A DNA stretch of 64,000 nt from Chromatium weissei (GTDB taxonomy: Bacteria > Pseudomonadota > Gammaproteobacteria > Chromatiales > Chromatiaceae). The notes under the pieces were generated by a model. The model saw nothing but the letters and a program-made list of their open reading frames with translations, made no database searches and was not told the DNA's origin. The stretch lies in contig NZ_NRRR01000009.1 of the NCBI RefSeq assembly GCF_016583765.1, forward strand, positions 1-64,000, read 5' to 3'. Positions 1-11,198 of the stretch are shown in pieces (within the stretch, counting starts at the first letter, position 1; each line of letters opens with the position of its first letter). The position numbers and the translations under genes are program-made.

Positions 1-538
1 CACAAATATCATCTGAATAGAAAGCGACAAAATTGCGAACGCCAGGGTCAATCGCCACCACGCGGGCTTGGTTATCGCCATTCGGTACACGTGGTGTTTT
101 AGATGGCACTGCTAAATAATACTTGCCAGCTTTCCAAATCAAACGAGAATCCAAATGAGATTCTGGTAAAGACTCGGTTGTACGCAAATCTTTACCAGAA
201 ATTCTTGGATAAATGCCCTGTGTTTTAATCGCGGTTTTGGGAATAAAACACGACTGCTGCGGTGTTTTTCTACTACGAAATTGTGGTTTACCTTTCGCCT
301 TAAAAAACGCGCTGGTTGCCTCTTTAATTGCAATGCCTTTAATTTGAAACGGACAGTCTTTCGTCCAATTCGGCAATAATTGCGTCGCGTATTTTTTTAT
401 TTCCATCCAATTGGGTGTCCAGTTTTGACACGAACGAATGAAATCAATTGTCCAATTAAAAACATAACGCGAGACCGTCATCCAATACTTAAAAATCTGT
501 TTTTGTTTGCGCGACGGTGAGAGTTTGATTAATTTGCT
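1..538 (-). CDS. tnpB: IS607-family TnpB RNA-guided nuclease, N-terminal part (runs off the left edge)
   Basis: Reading the minus strand gives a continuous frame with no stop from about 538 to the window edge. It starts with a helix-turn-helix-like N terminus typical of the OrfB/TnpB family (KLIKLSPSRKQKQIFKYW) and reaches the RuvC-I motif VVAIDPGVRNF at the edge, where the Asp of DPG is the first catalytic carboxylate. TnpB proteins are guide-RNA-directed DNA nucleases of IS200/IS605 and IS607 elements. The homologous region begins about 55 bases before the first in-frame ATG (481), and I see no ATG, GTG or TTG where the start is expected. Translation may therefore couple to tnpA, use a rare start, or be damaged. 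The C terminus and any guide RNA end lie outside the window. Confidence 0.8.
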
Positions 539-950
539 TTTTGTAATTGTTAAGTTCGGGCATTCGACGCGAGAAGACGTGAAGGATATTGCGCAAATCT
601 TGGTTAAGTTCATGCTCTGGCGAATGAGAAGACTGGTCGAAAACCATGAGTTTTCCACCATTTGATTCAATAATAAACCGAATGTGTTCGTGTCCGAATC
701 GCGCAAGTCGGTCACGGTGGGCAACCACAAGCGCGATGTGAGTTCCGCGCATTGCGTGTTCCAAAATGGCTTTAAGTCATTTTCTTTTGCAATTGAGTCC
801 ACTGCCAATGCCTTTAATGATTTCTGCTTGTGGATATTTCTCGCACATGAATTGAACTTAGCGGTCAAAATCATCGCATTGTTTGAATGAAGAGAACGTA
901 CACAGATGACAGCCGAGTCGTTTAGCAGCTTCTTTACTTGGAATGTACAT
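489..950 (-). pseudogene. tnpA: IS607-type serine recombinase TnpA, decayed
   Basis: Starting from the ATG at 950 the frame encodes the MerR-like DNA-binding start MYIPSKEAAKRLGCHLCT. It then jumps straight to SSFKQCDDFDR, which in the family lies about 45-50 residues later, just after the catalytic Ser region. Two in-frame stops follow: a TAA where the family has Gln (after DFDR) and a TGA where it has Gly (after CKRK). Downstream the frame is clean, with the family motif VVAHRDRLARFG and the tail ILHVFSRRMPEL. So this copy has an internal deletion plus two nonsense changes and cannot make a full recombinase. Its last bases overlap the N-terminal tnpB reading frame, the normal IS607 arrangement. 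Confidence 0.85.
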
Positions 951-1134
951 CGGGTTTTTATGCCATTAAAATCATTAACATTACTCAACAAAATATAGCA
1001 AATCTTTTACTATGGTGCAGCCGTCAGACCGATTAAACGTTCAAACCGCCGCGTCCATACTCGCTTTTTCCGTTTGATGGAATCGTTGATACTGATCTTT
1101 ACTTCTGGAATTTTAAGCGTGATGTGAATGAAAG

Positions 1135-1190
1135 CAGTTGTCACTGGTCACTGACCATCACATTTCTCGCTGATCACTGACCACTGAAAA
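1135..1190. repeat. Dispersed heptamer repeat, copy A
   Basis: This intergenic stretch contains repeated units of the type TCACTGA/TCACTGG on both sides of a core reading TGACCATCACATTT. The same core (consensus TGACAAYCACATTT) with TCAGTTG/TCAGTTA-type heptamers recurs near 25803, 35342 and 61741. This copy is the most diverged. The rest of 951-1220, between the IS607 remnant and parE, holds no gene that I can see. Confidence 0.6.
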
Positions 1191-1214
1191 CGAAACGCGA
1201 TACGGAATCTGTAA

Positions 1215-3107
<1,893 letters not shown>

Positions 3108-3128
3108 TTGCGTCATTAACGGAGAAAA

Positions 3129-3263
3129 ATGGACAAGCATACAAACAAAATCATCGGCGTGCTCATTGCAATTATTGCAATGCTTACGGTGTATATTATG
3201 TTATCACCCTCAACGTTATTGATTGCCACGATTTCCTATATTTTAGGAACCATTATTGGATAG
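3129..3263 (+). CDS. Small hydrophobic peptide, 44 residues, unknown function
   Basis: An ATG with a good upstream GGAG (3121-3124) opens a 44-codon frame ending in TAG at 3263. The product begins MDKHTNK and is otherwise almost wholly hydrophobic, with one or two membrane-spanning stretches (IIGVLIAIIAMLTVYIML and LLIATISYILGTIIG) split by a short SPST turn. It starts 21 bases after the parE stop, so it may share the parE transcript. I do not recognise a family. A small membrane protein is the plain reading. A membrane-active toxin is possible given the toxin-antitoxin genes nearby, but nothing in the sequence proves it. Confidence 0.5.
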   Translation: MDKHTNKIIGVLIAIIAMLTVYIMLSPSTLLIATISYILGTIIG

Positions 3264-3300
3264 CAATTTTATTTTCAGTTAACAGACCAGCCACTCAAAA

Positions 3301-3420
3301 GTGAATAGCATTAAAGAGGCAAAAGAAAGTCTCAGGCTGGCAATTGAACTGATCGTGCAGGATCGTTTGGAAGACTATCGTAGTGGATTATTAAAGATGC
3401 CATTACGCAACCTTTGTTAA
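3301..3420 (+). pseudogene. HicB-like antitoxin C-terminal remnant
   Basis: A 39-residue frame starting at a GTG reads SIKEAKESLRLAIELIVQDRLEDYRSGL and then LPLRNLC before a stop. This resembles the C-terminal helix of HicB/DUF1902-type antitoxins, which carry a similar EEAL..L..AIE..L.DR.ED block followed by a basic Leu-Arg end. The beta-sheet N-terminal half is missing upstream, and no HicA toxin frame is visible. I read it as a leftover fragment. The match is by eye and short, so confidence is modest. Confidence 0.4.
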
Positions 3421-3453
3421 TGGCGTGAAAAAACAGATTTAGAGAACGACCCA

Positions 3454-3753
3454 ATGTCAATTACTGAAAATCACCACTCACATCATCCCAGTCGCAATGC
3501 CAACATTCACATTCGAGCCCAACGCTATCAACGGGATGTCATTGACCAAGCTGCTGGATTACTTGGGAAAACTCGTGCCAATTTTGTGTTAGAAACGGCA
3601 TACCGGGAGGCGCAAGAGGTCTTATTGGAACAGTGTGTTTTTACACTCGATGCTGACAGTTTCCATGCCTTTCAAGCGCAACTAAATACACCTCCCAACG
3701 ATAATCCTCAGCTGCGCCAGCTCATGGCAACTACAGCACCTTGGGAAACATAA
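3454..3753 (+). CDS. TacA-type (DUF1778) antitoxin
   Basis: This 99-residue protein has the DUF1778 ribbon-helix-helix pattern: an N-terminal NIHIRAQRYQRDVIDQAAGL block for DNA binding and dimerisation, then LGKTRANFVLETAYREA and a C-terminal tail of about 40 residues (LDADSFHAFQAQL) that in the family wraps and blocks the acetyltransferase toxin. The next gene starts two bases after its stop, the standard antitoxin-first order. It should neutralise that toxin and, as in characterised TacAT systems, repress its own promoter. The class is secure; the regulatory role is known from the family only. Confidence 0.85.
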   Translation: MSITENHHSHHPSRNANIHIRAQRYQRDVIDQAAGLLGKTRANFVLETAYREAQEVLLEQCVFTLDADSFHAFQAQLNTPPNDNPQLRQLMATTAPWET

Positions 3754-3754
3754 A

Positions 3755-4240
3755 ATGGCAGTTTTTACTGCTCCAACATGTTTAACCGTTTACCATGATC
3801 TCACGCAATTTGATAGCGGTGAACCAAGTCTCAATCAATGGTTACAACAGCGCGCAGTTCGCAATGAAGAGCGGGGCGCGTCACGCACCTATGTCATTAA
3901 TGCTGAAGGGCGGGTTATTGGTTATTACTGTTTAGCAACTGCTTCGATTGCCAGTGAATTAGCCCCGGGTCACTTGCGCCGCAATATGCCTAATCCAATT
4001 CCGGCAATCGTATTAGGTCGTTTGGCAGTAGATCGTCATTGGCACGGTCAGGGTTTAGGTAAAGCATTATTGCGTGATGCAGTATTACGGACAGTGCAGG
4101 TGTCGGAATTAGTCAGAGTTAAAGTATTATTGGTTCATGCGCTCTCTGAAGCAGCACTTCAGTTTTATTTAGCTCATGGTTTTCATTCTTTTCCGCTGAG
4201 TTCTCATACGCTTTTTCTATCGCTTTCTGAAATTGAGTAG
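3755..4240 (+). CDS. TacT/AtaT-like GNAT acetyltransferase toxin
   Basis: This 161-residue GNAT protein has the length and layout of TacT-type toxins, which acetylate the amino group of aminoacyl-tRNAs and stop translation. The acetyl-CoA loop is visible as VLGRLAVDRHWHGQGLGKALL (residues about 87-107, with the Q-G-L-G-K pyrophosphate loop). The catalytic Tyr position is in AALQFYLAHGF (near residue 143). The early LTVYHDLTQFDSGEPSLNQWL segment is typical of the group. It lies directly behind the DUF1778 antitoxin. Both genes appear intact. The specific tRNA target cannot be read from the sequence. Confidence 0.88.
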   Translation: MAVFTAPTCLTVYHDLTQFDSGEPSLNQWLQQRAVRNEERGASRTYVINAEGRVIGYYCLATASIASELAPGHLRRNMPNPIPAIVLGRLAVDRHWHGQGLGKALLRDAVLRTVQVSELVRVKVLLVHALSEAALQFYLAHGFHSFPLSSHTLFLSLSEIE

Positions 4241-4302
4241 AATAAAAAGCGTGTGAACCAACTGCGCTATATCCACCGATTGATTGTTAAGCTGAATTAA
4301 AC

Positions 4303-7300
4303 ATGACCACACTTCAACCTCGTATTCGTGAAATTCCCTATAACTATACTTCGTTTTCTGATCGAGAAATTGTCATTCGTTTTCTCGGTGAACCGCTGTG
4401 GCATTTAATTGAAAAACTCCGCGATAGTCGTCGCACCGGACGCTCGGCGCGAATGCTATTTGAAGTGCTCGGTGATTTATGGGTAGTCACGCGCAATCCG
4501 TATTTACAAGATGATTTATTGGAAAATGAACGGCGACGGCAATTGCTCTTTGCGGCGCTTCATCACCGCCTTGATCAATTTGAATTGCGATTAAATGCGA
4601 ATTCCGATGCAGCGACGTTATTGGCAGCAGCGCGAGCAGCAGTGGCGCAATTTGTGAATTGGTTTGTGACCGAGCAGCGCCAGCGCCAGCAATTAAAACA
4701 AGCACTCGCGGGAATTACGCGCCGCGATAATCTCGATTTTGGTGGGCTGGCGCGGGTTGCGCACGCGACTGACGCGACCGATTGGCGGGTGGAATTGCCG
4801 TTTGTGGTCATCTCGCCGGACAGCGAGGCGGAAATTGCGCCCATCGTTCGCGCTTGTATTGATTGCGGTTTGACGCTGATTCCACGCGGCGGCGGCACGG
4901 GCTACACCGGCTCGGCAGTGCCGCTGCATTCGCTGACTGCCGTCATCAATACCGAAAAATTGGAGCAGCTTTCCGGCGTGGAGCGGGTCAATTTGCTCGG
5001 CGTGACGGAGCCAGTGCCCACCGTTCACTGCGGCGCGGGCGTGGTCACGCGGCGCGTTTCTGATTTGGCGGATGCCAACGGGCTGGCGTTTGCGGTTGAT
5101 CCGACTTCACAGGATGCGTCGTGTATCGGCGGCAACATTGCGATGAATGCGGGCGGTAAAAAAGCGGTGTTGTGGGGCACGGCGCTGGACAATCTCGCGT
5201 CATGGCGCATGGTGACGCCGCAAGCGGAGTGGTTGGAGGTCGAACGCCTTGATCACAATCTCGGCAAAATTCACGATCAACCGCTGGTGCGCTTTCGTCT
5301 CCGTCGATTTGAAATTGATGGCATCACGCCGAAAGGTGAACCGGAGATTCTCGAAATTTCGGGCGCGGCGTTTCGTAAAGTCGGACTGGGCAAGGATGTC
5401 ACCGACAAATTTTTGTCTGGATTGCCGGGCGTGCAAAAGGAAGGTTGTGACGGAATCATCACTTCAGCGCGATTCGTGCTGCATCGAATGCCGGAGCATG
5501 TGCGCACCGTCTGCATGGAATTTTTCGGAACGGATTTGAATCGCGCCGTGCCTGCGATTGTAGAAATTCAAAATTTCATTGCGACCTTGCCGAAAGTACA
5601 AATCGCTGGGTTGGAACATCTTGATGAGCGTTACATTCGCGCCGTCGGCTACACCACCAAATCAACACGACGGACGTTGCCGAAAATGTTGCTGCTTGCC
5701 GATTTGGTCAGCGATGACGCAACGGCAGTGAATGCAGCCGCAGCGCACATCGTGACGCTGATTCAGGCGCGAGACGGCGAGGGTTTTATTGCCAGCAGCG
5801 TCGAAGCGCGCAAACGTTTCTGGCTGGATCGCGCTCGCACTGCGGCGATTTCTCGTCATACCAATGCGTTCAAAGTCAATGAAGATGTGGTGATTCCGTT
5901 GGAGCGGCTGGCGGATTACAGCCGAGGCATTGAACGCATCAATATCGAACAGTCGATTCGCAATAAAGACGCGATCATGGCGGCGGTGTTGGAATATCTC
6001 CGTGAGAATTTGACCGCGCCAGCCGGTGACGATTCGACAGAAGCAGCGGCGCTATTTGCGACGAAACGCGATGCAGCCTGCGCGGTGGTGAGTGCGGCGC
6101 GAGAACGCTGGCAGCAAATTTTAGGGCGATTGAATGAAGAAACGTCGGAAGGTGCGGAAACCTTGCAACTGCTGCTGCGCCGCGAGTTGCGCCAATCCTA
6201 TCGACTGGAAGTCGCCGAGCGATTAAATGACATCTTTTCCGGTCAGGAATGGGCGGCGGTGCGCGAGCGGCTGGTGAACATTCATCGGCAAATCCGCGAT
6301 TCACGCCTGTTTGTTGCACTGCACATGCACGCCGGTGATGGCAACGTTCACACCAATATCCCTGTACATTCATCAGATTACGCGATGCTGCATGAAGCCG
6401 AGCGCATCGTTGCGCGCATCATGGCGCTGGCGACTGAACTCGGCGGCGTGATTTCCGGCGAGCACGGCATCGGCATCACCAAATTGCAATTTCTTGATTC
6501 CGCCAAACTGGAAGCCTTCGTTGCTTACAAGCAACGCGTTGATCCACAGGCAATTTTTAATCGCGGCAAATTGATGCCGAATGCCGGATTGGATGGCGCG
6601 TACACGCCTTCGCTCCGATTGGTCGCGCAGGAAGCGATCATTTTGGAAGAAACCGAGCTCGGTGCGCTCAACGATGACGTGCGTCACTGTCTGCGGTGCG
6701 GCAAATGCAAACCCAAGTGCATGACGCACGTGCCTCGCGCCAATTTGAGCTATTCCCCGCGCAATAAAATTCTCGCCACTGGCTTGATTATCGAAGCGTT
6801 TTTATATGAAGAGCAGACGCGGCGCGGATTGTCACGGCGGCATTTCGCCGAGATGAATGATGTCGCCGACCATTGCACCGTTTGTCATCACTGCCAGCCG
6901 CCGTGTCCGGTCAATATCGACTTCGGCAACGTGACGATGCGAATGCGCCGCATTTTGGTTGCGCACGGCGAGAAACGTTTTAATCCGGGCGCGTGGGCAG
7001 CGATGCAGTTTCTCAACGCGACCGATCCACGCGCAGTGCGGGTGTTGCGGACGATGCTGGCGCAATGGGGCTTTGCAGCGATCAACCTCGCGCACGGCGC
7101 GGCAAAACGGTTGCGTTTAACGGCGCATCGCATCGCTCGCCCGGCAGCAACGACTGGCGCTCCACAATTGACCGCGCAGACGCTGGATTTAGTGAGTCGT
7201 TCGCTGCCGGTGAATCTGCCACAGCGCACATTTCGACAAGTGCTGGCGCTGGAGGATCGCACTCAAGTGCCGATTCTGCGCGATCCGCGCATTGCGCCCG

Positions 7301-8100
7301 AAGACGCGGAAACCGTGTTTTATTTTCCCGGCTGCGGTTCCGAGCGCCTGTTTTCCGATATTGGTTTGGCGACGCTCGCGCTGCTGTGGAAACAGGGCGC
7401 ACAAACGGTGCTGCCGCCGGGTTATCTGTGCTGCGGCTATCCGCAACGTGCCAGCGGTTTAGAAGCGAAGGGTCGACAAATCACGATGGACAATCGCGTG
7501 CTGCTCCATCGCGTCGCCAATACGCTGAATTATCTGGATATTCGCACCGTTTTGGTTTCCTGCGGCACCTGCATGGATCAACTGCTGCAATACGAATTTG
7601 AACGAATTTTCCCCGATTGCCGCCTGCTCGATATTCACGAATGGCTGTTAGAACAAGGCATTACGTTAAATGGCAACGCAAACGTTCACTATCTCTATCA
7701 CGATCCCTGTCATTCGCCGATGAAAATTCACGCGCCGCTGAAAGTTGCCAGCCAACTGCTCGGGCAACCGGTGACGTTATCGGCGCGCTGTTGCGGCGAG
7801 GCCGGAACGCTCGGCACGGCGCGACCGGATATTGCCAATCAGGTGCGATTTCGCAAACAGGAAGAATTGACCGCGAGTATTCAACAATTGATTGGCCGCG
7901 AACGCGTATTGAATAATGAAATAAAGCTATTAACCGCGTGTCCGGCGTGTCAACAAGGGCTGGCGCGGTATCAGAATGACACTGGATTAAATACCGATTA
8001 CATCGTCGTTGAATTGGCGAAACAAATACTCGGCGCGAATTGGCAGAATCGTTTTATAACGCTGGCGCAAAATGGCGGAATTGAACGGATATTGCTTTGA
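4303..8100 (+). CDS. Giant FAD-linked oxidase / iron-sulfur oxidoreductase with DUF3683 N terminus
   Basis: This 1265-residue fusion has, in order, an N-terminal DUF3683-like region (about 1-150) and a VAO/GlcD-type FAD domain with the loop [16 protein letters not shown] (near 195). The FAD-oxidase C-terminal part ends with [13 protein letters not shown] and GEHGIGITK (near 675-725). Next comes a ferredoxin-like pair of cysteine clusters, [11 protein letters not shown] (near 797) and [12 protein letters not shown] (near 858). The GlpC/LutA-type CCG repeats follow ([33 protein letters not shown]). The design matches two-subunit glycolate or D-lactate dehydrogenases (GlcD plus GlcF) joined in one chain, so oxidation of a 2-hydroxy acid with electrons passed to quinone or an Fe-S acceptor is likely. 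The substrate is unknown. metF follows on the same strand. Confidence 0.88.
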   Translation: MTTLQPRIREIPYNYTSFSDREIVIRFLGEPLWHLIEKLRDSRRTGRSARMLFEVLGDLWVVTRNPYLQDDLLENERRRQLLFAALHHRLDQFELRLNANSDAATLLAAARAAVAQFVNWFVTEQRQRQQLKQALAGITRRDNLDFGGLARVAHATDATDWRVELPFVVISPDSEAEIAPIVRACIDCGLTLIPRGGGTGYTGSAVPLHSLTAVINTEKLEQLSGVERVNLLGVTEPVPTVHCGAGVVTRRVSDLADANGLAFAVDPTSQDASCIGGNIAMNAGGKKAVLWGTALDNLASWRMVTPQAEWLEVERLDHNLGKIHDQPLVRFRLRRFEIDGITPKGEPEILEISGAAFRKVGLGKDVTDKFLSGLPGVQKEGCDGIITSARFVLHRMPEHVRTVCMEFFGTDLNRAVPAIVEIQNFIATLPKVQIAGLEHLDERYIRAVGYTTKSTRRTLPKMLLLADLVSDDATAVNAAAAHIVTLIQARDGEGFIASSVEARKRFWLDRARTAAISRHTNAFKVNEDVVIPLERLADYSRGIERINIEQSIRNKDAIMAAVLEYLRENLTAPAGDDSTEAAALFATKRDAACAVVSAARERWQQILGRLNEETSEGAETLQLLLRRELRQSYRLEVAERLNDIFSGQEWAAVRERLVNIHRQIRDSRLFVALHMHAGDGNVHTNIPVHSSDYAMLHEAERIVARIMALATELGGVISGEHGIGITKLQFLDSAKLEAFVAYKQRVDPQAIFNRGKLMPNAGLDGAYTPSLRLVAQEAIILEETELGALNDDVRHCLRCGKCKPKCMTHVPRANLSYSPRNKILATGLIIEAFLYEEQTRRGLSRRHFAEMNDVADHCTVCHHCQPPCPVNIDFGNVTMRMRRILVAHGEKRFNPGAWAAMQFLNATDPRAVRVLRTMLAQWGFAAINLAHGAAKRLRLTAHRIARPAATTGAPQLTAQTLDLVSRSLPVNLPQRTFRQVLALEDRTQVPILRDPRIAPEDAETVFYFPGCGSERLFSDIGLATLALLWKQGAQTVLPPGYLCCGYPQRASGLEAKGRQITMDNRVLLHRVANTLNYLDIRTVLVSCGTCMDQLLQYEFERIFPDCRLLDIHEWLLEQGITLNGNANVHYLYHDPCHSPMKIHAPLKVASQLLGQPVTLSARCCGEAGTLGTARPDIANQVRFRKQEELTASIQQLIGRERVLNNEIKLLTACPACQQGLARYQNDTGLNTDYIVVELAKQILGANWQNRFITLAQNGGIERILL

Positions 8101-8156
8101 TCGACAAACCGTATTCAATACAAATAACAGCAGCATTTCATTCGAGAATGTATTTT

Positions 8157-9014
8157 ATGTCACTGCAACACGATTCGATTTCACTCTACAGCGTTGAATT
8201 ATTTCCACCGAAAACCGCCGAAGGCATGGCGAAATTGAAATTGGAAATTAACCAATTAAATACACTCAATCCCGCTTATTTCTCGGTGACTTATGGCGCT
8301 GGTGGCTCCACCCGTGACGGCACTTTGAATACCGTTGCATGGCTGCGGGAATTGAACATTGATACCGCGCCGCATCTCGCGTGTATTGGTTCAACCCGCG
8401 AGCAAGTGCACGAGTTATTAACGCATTATCAAACGCTGGGCATTCGGCGACTGGTCGCTTTGCGCGGTGATATGCCATCGGGAATGGGTGCGGGCGAGCG
8501 CGGCAATTTTCACTATGCCAATGAATTGGTGCAATTTATTCGCACTGAATTTGGTGCGACGTTTTCTATTGAAGTTGCGGCCTATCCTGAATATCACCCG
8601 CAAGCGAATCATCCAGCGCGTGATTTTGAAAACTTTAAGCGCAAAGTTGATGCTGGTGCGAATGGCGCAATTACCCAGTATTTTTATAATGCGGATGCGT
8701 ATTTTGCGTTTGTTGCCAATTGCCAGCGCAATGGTATTCACATTCCCATTGTTCCGGGCATTATGCCAATTACCAATTACACGCAATTGGCGCGGTTTTC
8801 GGATTCTTGCGGAGCAGAAATTCCGCGTTGGATTCGGCGGAAATTAGAAGGATTTGGCGACGATGTCGAAAGTATTCGCGCCTTTGGGCATGAAGTGGTA
8901 TTGAATTTGTGTCAGCAGTTAATCGCTGGCGGTGCGCCGGGTTTGCATTTTTATACGATGAATCAATCCGCGCCAATTATACGATTATGGAATGAACTTC
9001 ATTTGCCAACCTAA
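8157..9014 (+). CDS. metF: 5,10-methylenetetrahydrofolate reductase
   Basis: MetF reduces 5,10-methylene-THF to 5-methyl-THF using FAD and NAD(P)H, feeding methionine synthesis. The TIM-barrel family motifs are present: YSVELFPPKTAEG with the catalytic Glu, FSVTYGAGGSTRDGT, LRGDMPSG for FAD binding, and FFQ-type region ITQYFYNADAYF followed by IVPGIMPITNY. I choose the ATG at 8157 because the protein then begins MSLQHDSISLYSVE like family members and a GAGA lies upstream. An earlier in-frame start overlaps the preceding oxidoreductase stop. The length of 285 residues fits. It converges with pgsA, with only four bases between stops. Confidence 0.95.
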   Translation: MSLQHDSISLYSVELFPPKTAEGMAKLKLEINQLNTLNPAYFSVTYGAGGSTRDGTLNTVAWLRELNIDTAPHLACIGSTREQVHELLTHYQTLGIRRLVALRGDMPSGMGAGERGNFHYANELVQFIRTEFGATFSIEVAAYPEYHPQANHPARDFENFKRKVDAGANGAITQYFYNADAYFAFVANCQRNGIHIPIVPGIMPITNYTQLARFSDSCGAEIPRWIRRKLEGFGDDVESIRAFGHEVVLNLCQQLIAGGAPGLHFYTMNQSAPIIRLWNELHLPT

Positions 9015-9018
9015 TGCG

Positions 9019-9594
9019 TTATTGTCGCGTGTTCATTGCCGTTTGACCGGATAAACTCGGCCATGCGGCAATGAGATAAACCGCCATTGACCAGAGCGTT
9101 AATGTTGCGGCGATATACAGTAATAGCAGTCCCAGCGGATAAATCCACACGCCTAATAAAGAATCGCGCAATATCAATACGGTGATGGAAATCATTTGCA
9201 CAGTGGTTTTAATTTTGCCGAGTTGCGATACCGCTACTGTTGCGCGTGCTCCCACTTCTGCCATCCATTCGCGCAGTGCCGATACGGTGATTTCTCGTCC
9301 GATGATGACCATCACTGGCAGCGCCAGCAAAATGCGCGGATCGGCTTGCAGCAATACGACCAGCGCCACCGCCACCATCAATTTGTCGGCAACCGGATCA
9401 AGGAATGCACCGAGCGGCGAAGTTTGTGACCAGCGCCGCGCCAAATAACCGTCCAACCAATCGGTAAGTGCTGCAATGCCAAACACGGCAGCGGCGGCGT
9501 AGGATGTCCACGGCGCTTCGATGTAAAACACGACGACAAACACCGGAATCAACACAATTCGCAACAATGTCAATATGTTCGGTAAATTCCACAT
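9019..9594 (-). CDS. pgsA: CDP-diacylglycerol-glycerol-3-phosphate 3-phosphatidyltransferase
   Basis: PgsA makes phosphatidylglycerol phosphate, the committed step to phosphatidylglycerol and cardiolipin, in the inner membrane. The start MWNLPNILTLLRIVLIPVF matches the family N terminus. The CDP-alcohol phosphotransferase signature DG-x2-AR-x8-G-x3-D-x3-D is present as DWLDGYLARRW followed by GAFLDPVADK. Several hydrophobic helices span the 191 residues. I prefer the ATG at 9594. A TTG at 9609 would overlap the nifA stop. The gene lies 11 bases behind nifA on the same strand, so it is probably co-transcribed with nifLA or has a promoter inside nifA. Confidence 0.95.
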   Translation of the reverse strand: MWNLPNILTLLRIVLIPVFVVVFYIEAPWTSYAAAAVFGIAALTDWLDGYLARRWSQTSPLGAFLDPVADKLMVAVALVVLLQADPRILLALPVMVIIGREITVSALREWMAEVGARATVAVSQLGKIKTTVQMISITVLILRDSLLGVWIYPLGLLLLYIAATLTLWSMAVYLIAAWPSLSGQTAMNTRQ

Positions 9595-9605
9595 GAGATA
9601 TTGGC

Positions 9606-11198
9606 TCAAAACTGTCGCATTCGAATGTTCAGCGTTTGAATACGATACGCGATCTGACGCGGAGTCATGTTGAGCAATCGCGCTGCTTTTGCCTGCACCC
9701 AGCCCGCTTCTTCCAACGCCGCAATCACGCGCTCGCGTTCATCCAGATCGGGATCATTCAAATCGACGGCGCTGGGTGCGGTGTCCGCGCTCGCTGCCGG
9801 TGCGGACTCGGTGGAGTTGGCGTTGACATCAATGCCGGTGAGTTGAATGACATCGCGGTCGATAACGCCCTGTTCGCTCATCACCGCCGCACGTTCCATG
9901 CAATTCTCTAATTCGCGCACATTGCCCGGCCAGTCGTAACGCATCAGCACGCGTAATGCGCTGTCGGTAATCGCCAGTTCACGTCCCTGCATTCGCGCCA
10001 CCTTGTTGACCAAAAACCGCGCTAAATCAGGCACATCTTCAATGCGCTCGCGCAGCGCCGGCATTCGAATCGGCATCACATTCAAGCGGTAATACAAATC
10101 CTCACGAAATTCGCCGGCACGAACTTCGGCTTCTAAATCGCGGTTGGTCGCCGCAATCACGCGCACATCCACTTTCAACGTGCGTCCGCCGCCGACGCGT
10201 TCAAATTCACCTTCCTGCAACACGCGCAGCAATTTGGCTTGAAATGCCGGACTGATTTCGCCGATTTCATCGAGAAATAACGTGCCGCCATCTGCCTGTT
10301 CAAATCGACCTTTGCGCTGGGCAACCGCGCCAGTAAACGCGCCCTTTTCGTGTCCAAACAATTCCGATTCCAGCAAATTGTCCGGCAGCGCCGCACAATT
10401 CAGTTTGATAAACGCAGCCCGAGCACGTGGCGAATTGTAATGAATCGCGTTGGCAATCAATTCTTTACCCGTGCCAGATTCGCCGCGAATCAACACCGTC
10501 GTATTCCATTTGGCGACCTGCCGCACCTGCTCGAACACCAGCCGCATCGTGTTGGCGCGTCCGATGATGCTGTCAAAACCGTGACTGCCTTTGACTTCAC
10601 GGCGCAATTTATCGCGCTCCTCGCGCAGCGCGAGCTGCTCGGCTTCCACCGTTCGCGCCAGCCGCACTGCTTGCCCGATCAAATTGGCAACCATTTCGAG
10701 AAAACGTGACCGTTCTGCCAGTAATTCCGCGCCGGCTGGCGGCTGCGCGGCAAACACGCCAATCGCACCGCCGTCACCAACGCGAATGGGCACGCCGATA
10801 AACGGCAGCGCCGCGTCGTACAAATTGAGGCGATCCAGAAAACGCGGCTCGTCGGCGACACGCGGCAAAATCCACGCTTCATTGGTGGAGAGAATGCGTC
10901 CGAGCACACCTTCACCGCGTTGATAACGAATCTTTTCAAAGGGTTCGGCATCAGCTCCGTGAATGGCGCTGATGAGCAATTCGCCGCGCTCGTCGTCGAG
11001 TAAACACACCAAACCGTGACTGAGTCGTCCGCGTTCGTGCAACACACCGAGCACTTCGCGCAGCGTTTCGCGCAGATTCAACGAGCGACTGAGCACGCTG
11101 CTGACTTCAAACAGCGCCGTTAATTGCGATTCGAGCAGCGCCAGCCGTTGCGCGTCGGCACGTTCAGAAAGAATGGAAGCGGAGGTCGTCACGATCAT
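9606..11198 (-). CDS. nifA: Nif-specific sigma-54 activator NifA
   Basis: NifA is the enhancer-binding activator of nitrogen fixation operons. The 530 residues show an N-terminal GAF domain (about 20-185), an AAA+ sigma-54 interaction domain with Walker A GESGTGKE (near 235), [15 protein letters not shown] carrying the GAFTGA loop that contacts sigma-54, Walker [12 protein letters not shown], and the [10 protein letters not shown] motif. A Fis-type helix-turn-helix at the end contains [18 protein letters not shown], the signature recognition helix of NifA. There is no cysteine-rich interdomain linker of the oxygen-sensitive rhizobial type, which agrees with control by NifL. It overlaps nifL by four bases (ATGA), implying coupled translation. 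Confidence 0.96.
   Translation of the reverse strand: MIVTTSASILSERADAQRLALLESQLTALFEVSSVLSRSLNLRETLREVLGVLHERGRLSHGLVCLLDDERGELLISAIHGADAEPFEKIRYQRGEGVLGRILSTNEAWILPRVADEPRFLDRLNLYDAALPFIGVPIRVGDGGAIGVFAAQPPAGAELLAERSRFLEMVANLIGQAVRLARTVEAEQLALREERDKLRREVKGSHGFDSIIGRANTMRLVFEQVRQVAKWNTTVLIRGESGTGKELIANAIHYNSPRARAAFIKLNCAALPDNLLESELFGHEKGAFTGAVAQRKGRFEQADGGTLFLDEIGEISPAFQAKLLRVLQEGEFERVGGGRTLKVDVRVIAATNRDLEAEVRAGEFREDLYYRLNVMPIRMPALRERIEDVPDLARFLVNKVARMQGRELAITDSALRVLMRYDWPGNVRELENCMERAAVMSEQGVIDRDVIQLTGIDVNANSTESAPAASADTAPSAVDLNDPDLDERERVIAALEEAGWVQAKAARLLNMTPRQIAYRIQTLNIRMRQF

Noticed and set aside
684..890. A plus-strand frame across the IS607 remnant
   Set aside because: It is antisense to the recognisable recombinase sequence and encodes nothing familiar.
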